A DNA stretch of 6,981 nucleotides from Firmicutes bacterium CAG:110 (GTDB lineage: Bacteria > Bacillota > Clostridia > Oscillospirales > Oscillospiraceae). Below the pieces are notes generated by a model, which was given only the letters and a program-made list of their open reading frames with translations, ran no database searches and was not told where the DNA came from. Position numbers and translations under genes: made by a program. The stretch covers positions 1 to 6,981 of the forward strand of contig HF988087.1 of assembly GCA_000434635.1 (NCBI GenBank). The letters run 5' to 3'. Shown piece by piece: positions 4,758 to 6,981 of the stretch (position 1 is the stretch's first letter; every line of letters starts with the position of its first letter).

Positions 4758-5663
4758 CTATTTCATCTTTTCCAGCTTGTCCAGCACGTCCCGGAAATAT
4801 TGGGGCAGCTCGGCGAAAACCATCACCGGATGCCCGTCCCTTGGGTGCTGAAAGCACAGCGCCCCGGCGTGGAGGCACTGGCTGCTCTGCCCAAGCTCCG
4901 GCTTTTTGCGGCCGTAAACCGTGTCCCCCAGAATGGGGTGACCAATGTAGGCCATGTGTACCCGGATCTGGTGGGTGCGGCCGGTTTCCAGCTTGCAGCG
5001 GATGTGGGTATAGCCCTTATAGCGGCGCACCACCTCCCAATGGGTGACGGCGTTCCGTCCGCCCCGCTGGGTGACGCACATTTTCTTTCTGTCCGTGGGA
5101 TGCCGCCCGATGGGCGCGTCCACGGTGCCGGAATCCTCCTTCATAACGCCGCAGACAATGGCCTCGTAGGTTCTGGCCATGGTGTGGTCTTTCAGCTGAG
5201 AGGCCAGCATGGTGTGGGCGTAATCGTTTTTCGCCACGGCCAGCAGCCCCGACGTGTCCTTATCGATGCGGTGGACGATCCCCGGGCGCAGCTCGCCGTT
5301 GATGCCGGAAAGGTCGTCTCCCAAAGCGTAGAGCAGGCCGTTGACCAATGTATCGTCGGCGTGTCCGGCGGCGGGATGCACCACCAGCCCCTTGGGCTTG
5401 TTGATGACCAGCAGATCGTCGTCCTCGTAGACGATATCCAGCGGCATTTCGGTGGGAACGATGTCCACGGGTTTTGCTTCGGGGATCGTGTACTCCACCC
5501 GGTCGCCGACGTTCAGGCGGTCGTTTTTCTTACCGGGGACGCCGTTTCGCGTGACCATGCCCTCTTCAATGAGTCTCTGCGCCGCGCTGCGGCTTAAATT
5601 TCCGGGCTGTCTTGCCAGAAACGCGTCCAGACGCTCCCCGGCGGTGTCGGCAAATAAGGTCAT
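4758..5663 (-). CDS. rluD: RluA-family 23S rRNA pseudouridine synthase (RluD-like)
   Basis: A 301-residue enzyme that converts uridine to pseudouridine in structured RNA, probably 23S rRNA of the large subunit. Residues 10-60 are an S4 RNA-binding domain (RLDAFLARQ, SRSAAQRLIEEGMV, NVGDRVEY). The catalytic domain follows: INKPKGLVVHPAAG (88-100), then HRIDKDTSG (131-139) with the catalytic aspartate D134, and ETGRTHQIRVH near residue 230. Length and order are normal for the family. Its ATG overlaps the lspA stop as ATGA (four bases), and GGAAGGA lies nine bases upstream inside lspA, indicating translational coupling. Beside lspA it matches the Bacillus ylyB arrangement. RluC and RluD type specificity cannot be separated from this sequence, so the symbol names the family more than the exact target base. 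Confidence 0.9.
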   Translation of the reverse strand: MTLFADTAGERLDAFLARQPGNLSRSAAQRLIEEGMVTRNGVPGKKNDRLNVGDRVEYTIPEAKPVDIVPTEMPLDIVYEDDDLLVINKPKGLVVHPAAGHADDTLVNGLLYALGDDLSGINGELRPGIVHRIDKDTSGLLAVAKNDYAHTMLASQLKDHTMARTYEAIVCGVMKEDSGTVDAPIGRHPTDRKKMCVTQRGGRNAVTHWEVVRRYKGYTHIRCKLETGRTHQIRVHMAYIGHPILGDTVYGRKKPELGQSSQCLHAGALCFQHPRDGHPVMVFAELPQYFRDVLDKLEKMK

Positions 5664-6136
5664 TTCTTTTTGTCCTTCCAGAAGCCCTTGTTGAACAGCA
5701 CCAGATGCCCCATCAGCAGCACGCAGCCGCAGGTGATGAAGCAGTCCGCCACATTGAACACGGGGAAGTCCATGAAGGCCGTCTCGATCATGTCCACCAC
5801 GTAGCCCATGCGGAGCCGGTCAACCATATTGGCAAAGCCGCCGCCGTAAATCGCCGCAATGCACCAGCGCTCGAAGGGCGTAAAGGCCATCTTCTTTTTG
5901 AAATATTCCCAGACGATCAGCCCGGTAAAGAACAGAAAAATCAGGGCAAACAGCCACTGCTGCCCCTCAAAGGAGGAAAAGGCCGCGCCGGAATTCTGCA
6001 CGTAGGTCAGATTCAGGACGCCGGGGATAAAGGAAATGTCCGTGTAAAGGGGAATGTACGCAACGGTAAAATACTTGGAGAGCTGATCGACCGCCACAAT
6101 GCCGGCGGCAAACAGGGCATAGTATAGAAACTGCAT
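5660..6136 (-). CDS. lspA: Lipoprotein signal peptidase (signal peptidase II)
   Basis: A 158-residue membrane aspartyl protease that removes the signal peptide from diacylated prolipoproteins at the membrane face. Four membrane segments are visible, at about residues 3-23, 58-77, 92-106 and 128-147. Conserved motifs are VDQLSKYF (16-23), YVQNSGAAFSSF (45-56), NMVDR with catalytic D106, and FNVADCFI with catalytic D131. Length is usual. The start is ATG 6136 because AGGAGG (6144-6149) lies seven bases before it and the N-terminus fits the family; a 20-residue upstream extension starting at 6196 would cover the promoter and is rejected. It is the first gene of the lspA-rluD-HAD operon and has its own promoter, with a leader of about 20 bases. 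Confidence 0.95.
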   Translation of the reverse strand: MQFLYYALFAAGIVAVDQLSKYFTVAYIPLYTDISFIPGVLNLTYVQNSGAAFSSFEGQQWLFALIFLFFTGLIVWEYFKKKMAFTPFERWCIAAIYGGGFANMVDRLRMGYVVDMIETAFMDFPVFNVADCFITCGCVLLMGHLVLFNKGFWKDKKK

Positions 6137-6163
6137 CGGAACGCCTCCTGTTAAGATAGGGTT

Positions 6164-6192
6164 ATGATACCATGAAGCGCAGGGATTGTCAA
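6164..6192 (-). promoter_or_regulatory. Promoter of the lspA-rluD-HAD operon
   Basis: On the minus strand, TTGACA (6192-6187) is followed after 17 bases by TATCAT (6169-6164), preceded by TGG (extended -10). The expected start is near 6157, about 20 bases before lspA, with the AGGAGG site in between. It is the same architecture as the tRNA promoter. Confidence 0.88.
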
Positions 6193-6212
6193 ACATCCGC
6201 CGCCGAAGGCGT

Positions 6213-6244
6213 AAAAAAACCCGCCCCGAGTATTCCCAGGACGG
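6213..6244 (-). terminator. Terminator of the HPr-like gene
   Basis: On the minus strand, CCGTCCT (6244-6238) pairs with GGGGCGG (6227-6221) across a 10-base loop, including two G-U pairs. A run of seven T follows at 6219-6213. It lies 17 bases past the HPr-like stop and separates that gene from the lspA promoter. Confidence 0.7.
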
Positions 6245-6261
6245 TGCTGCTAGAGCTATAT

Positions 6262-6498
6262 TTATCTGATGAGGAACCTTTCGGCGTCACCGCAAAAGGC
6301 GGCAAACTCCTCCTCACTGCAATCCGCATCCACCCGCAGAGGGCCGCACAGGTCCAGACAGAACATTTCCATGAAGCTCTTTCCGTTGACCTTGTTGTTG
6401 GCGTCCCGGATAATAACAGGGAACCCCCGCGCCGTGGACAGCGACACAAATTCCTGAACATCCTGAACCGACTGGAGCCGAACCTGAAATTCCCGCAC
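6262..6498 (-). CDS. HPr-like protein lacking the phosphorylatable histidine
   Basis: A 78-residue protein resembling the PTS phosphocarrier HPr. The second half fits best: NNKVNGKSFMEMFCLDLCG (34-52) corresponds to the HPr region around regulatory Ser46, here Ser41. The following PLRVDADCSEEEFAAFCGDA resembles the last strand and helix. The N-terminal part has no GLHARPA motif, and the whole protein contains no histidine. It therefore cannot carry the PTS phosphate at His15 and is unlikely to relay sugar uptake. Clostridia commonly encode such degenerate HPr homologues, from my knowledge of the family; their role is unsettled and may be regulatory through the serine site. The start is GTG 6498, seven bases after AGGAGG. 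It is a single-gene transcript with its own promoter and terminator. Confidence 0.72.
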   Translation of the reverse strand: MREFQVRLQSVQDVQEFVSLSTARGFPVIIRDANNKVNGKSFMEMFCLDLCGPLRVDADCSEEEFAAFCGDAERFLIR

Positions 6499-6516
6499 AA
6501 AAGTACCTCCTGCAAC

Positions 6517-6545
6517 TGTACAAACCTGTTTTTTTCGTGTATAAT
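6517..6545 (+). promoter_or_regulatory. Candidate promoter for mtaB, inside the HPr-like leader
   Basis: TATAAT (6540-6545) is a perfect -10 with TGT before it (extended -10). TGTACA (6517-6522) lies 17 bases upstream, matching four of six -35 bases. It would give mtaB a leader of about 137 bases. The TTGACA at 6661-6666 is closer to mtaB but lacks a usable -10 before the start codon. Confidence 0.45.
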
Positions 6546-6603
6546 TGGGGGGAATGATCCGGCGGTGGCACTAACTTCCCCGTATCATCGGTGGATGACA
6601 ATT

Positions 6604-6631
6604 ATTATAGCAGTTTTCCCTGAAATTTCAA
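6604..6631 (-). promoter_or_regulatory. Promoter of the HPr-like gene
   Basis: On the minus strand, TTGAAA (6631-6626) precedes TATAAT (6609-6604) by 16 bases, with TGC as an extended -10. The expected start near 6597 gives a leader of about 100 bases that contains self-complementary GC-rich sequence and ends at the AGGAGG before GTG 6498. Confidence 0.75.
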
Positions 6632-6688
6632 CTGTCGGTTTGGACGATTAATACAAATTCTTGACATCTTTATTGGTGGATTTGACAT

Positions 6689-6981
6689 ATGAGATTTGCA
6701 TTCTATACCCTTGGCTGCAAGACAAATCAATACGAGACGCAGGCCATGGAGCAGCTGCTGACGGAGCTTGGGCACGAGATCGGGCAGTTTGACCAGCCCT
6801 GCGACGGCTATATTATCAACACCTGCTCCGTTACCGCCGTGGCGGACAAGAAAAACCGGGCGGTCATCCGCCGATGCCGCCGGGATAATCCCGACGCCGT
6901 CATCGGCGTATGCGGCTGCTACTCCCAGCACGCCCCGGAGGCGGTGCGTGCGCTGGGGGTGGACATCATCGGCGGCAGCGG
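6689..6981 (+). CDS. mtaB: tRNA t6A37 methylthiotransferase MtaB, N-terminal part
   Basis: The first 97 residues of a radical-SAM enzyme; the gene continues past the window end. MtaB adds a methylthio group to N6-threonylcarbamoyladenosine at position 37 of tRNAs reading ANN codons. The UPF0004 domain is clear: FYTLGCKTNQYE (C10), IINTCSVT (C46) and VCGCYSQ (C77), the three cysteines that bind the auxiliary iron-sulphur cluster. The radical-SAM CxxxCxxC motif would lie further on. ATG 6689 has GGTGGA (6675-6680) eight bases upstream, and MRFAFYTLGCKTNQ is the normal start for this family. It points away from the HPr-like gene. The miaB or rimO relatives are possible but fit the N-terminus less well. 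Confidence 0.9.
   Translation, partial: MRFAFYTLGCKTNQYETQAMEQLLTELGHEIGQFDQPCDGYIINTCSVTAVADKKNRAVIRRCRRDNPDAVIGVCGCYSQHAPEAVRALGVDIIGGS

Noticed and set aside
4130..5597. Plus-strand open frames of 265 and 305 codons opposite the HAD and rluD genes
   Set aside because: Minus-strand genes there carry complete catalytic motifs and ribosome sites; the plus frames are mirror shadows in high-GC sequence.
6137..6196. A longer lspA start adding 20 residues
   Set aside because: It would translate the promoter region, lacks the AGGAGG site, and adds residues not found in the family.
6199..6219. Small GC-rich hairpin beside a run of A/T (CGCC-GAA-GGCG) as a plus-strand terminator
   Set aside because: It is followed by A, not T, on the plus strand; the T-run belongs to the minus-strand terminator of the HPr-like gene.
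6499..6600. Known riboswitch in the HPr-like leader
   Set aside because: I compared it by eye with cobalamin, fluoride, ZTP, THF and guanidine motifs and found no convincing match to a conserved core.

Overview
The window reads as the right-hand end of a tailed-phage prophage joined to conserved chromosome of a GC-rich low-GC-phylum relative, most likely a Clostridia of the Oscillospiraceae type. This is inferred from the GC-rich codon use, the collagen-like baseplate/tail protein, the small CD1375-like and r1t-holin genes typical of clostridial prophages, strong AGGAGG ribosome binding sites, and tRNA genes that encode their own CCA. No species can be named from this sequence alone.

Positions 1-3332 (plus strand) are phage. 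They hold a baseplate/tail-fibre-like protein with a 144-bp in-frame repeat, then two small conserved tail/lysis-junction genes. A lysis cassette follows: an M15-type peptidoglycan endopeptidase, a coiled-coil single-span membrane protein, and an r1t-type holin. The block closes with a strong intrinsic terminator. The first 23 bases look like the right half of another terminator cut by the window edge.

Positions 3333-3890 are the junction and a minus-strand tRNA cluster, transcribed Gly(UCC), Arg(UCU), His(GUG) from a consensus promoter. The prophage lies just downstream of the tRNA-His 3' end, a common integration position. Between tRNA-Arg and tRNA-His sits about 131 bp of foreign-looking DNA followed by a 21-bp near-copy of the 3' end of tRNA-Arg. 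That is the layout left by integration at a tRNA 3' end, here reduced to a scar.

Positions 3887-6192 are a compact minus-strand housekeeping operon, lspA-rluD-HAD phosphatase, driven by a TTGACA/TATCAT promoter. Upstream of it is a separate minus-strand gene for an HPr-like protein with no histidine, with its own promoter and terminator. At the right edge, reading the other way, is the start of mtaB (tRNA methylthiotransferase), cut by the window end.

I see no clearly new biological system. The points most worth checking are the tRNA-Arg scar, the perfect inverted repeat that runs into tRNA-His at the prophage edge, the repeat-bearing tail protein, and the histidine-less HPr homologue.
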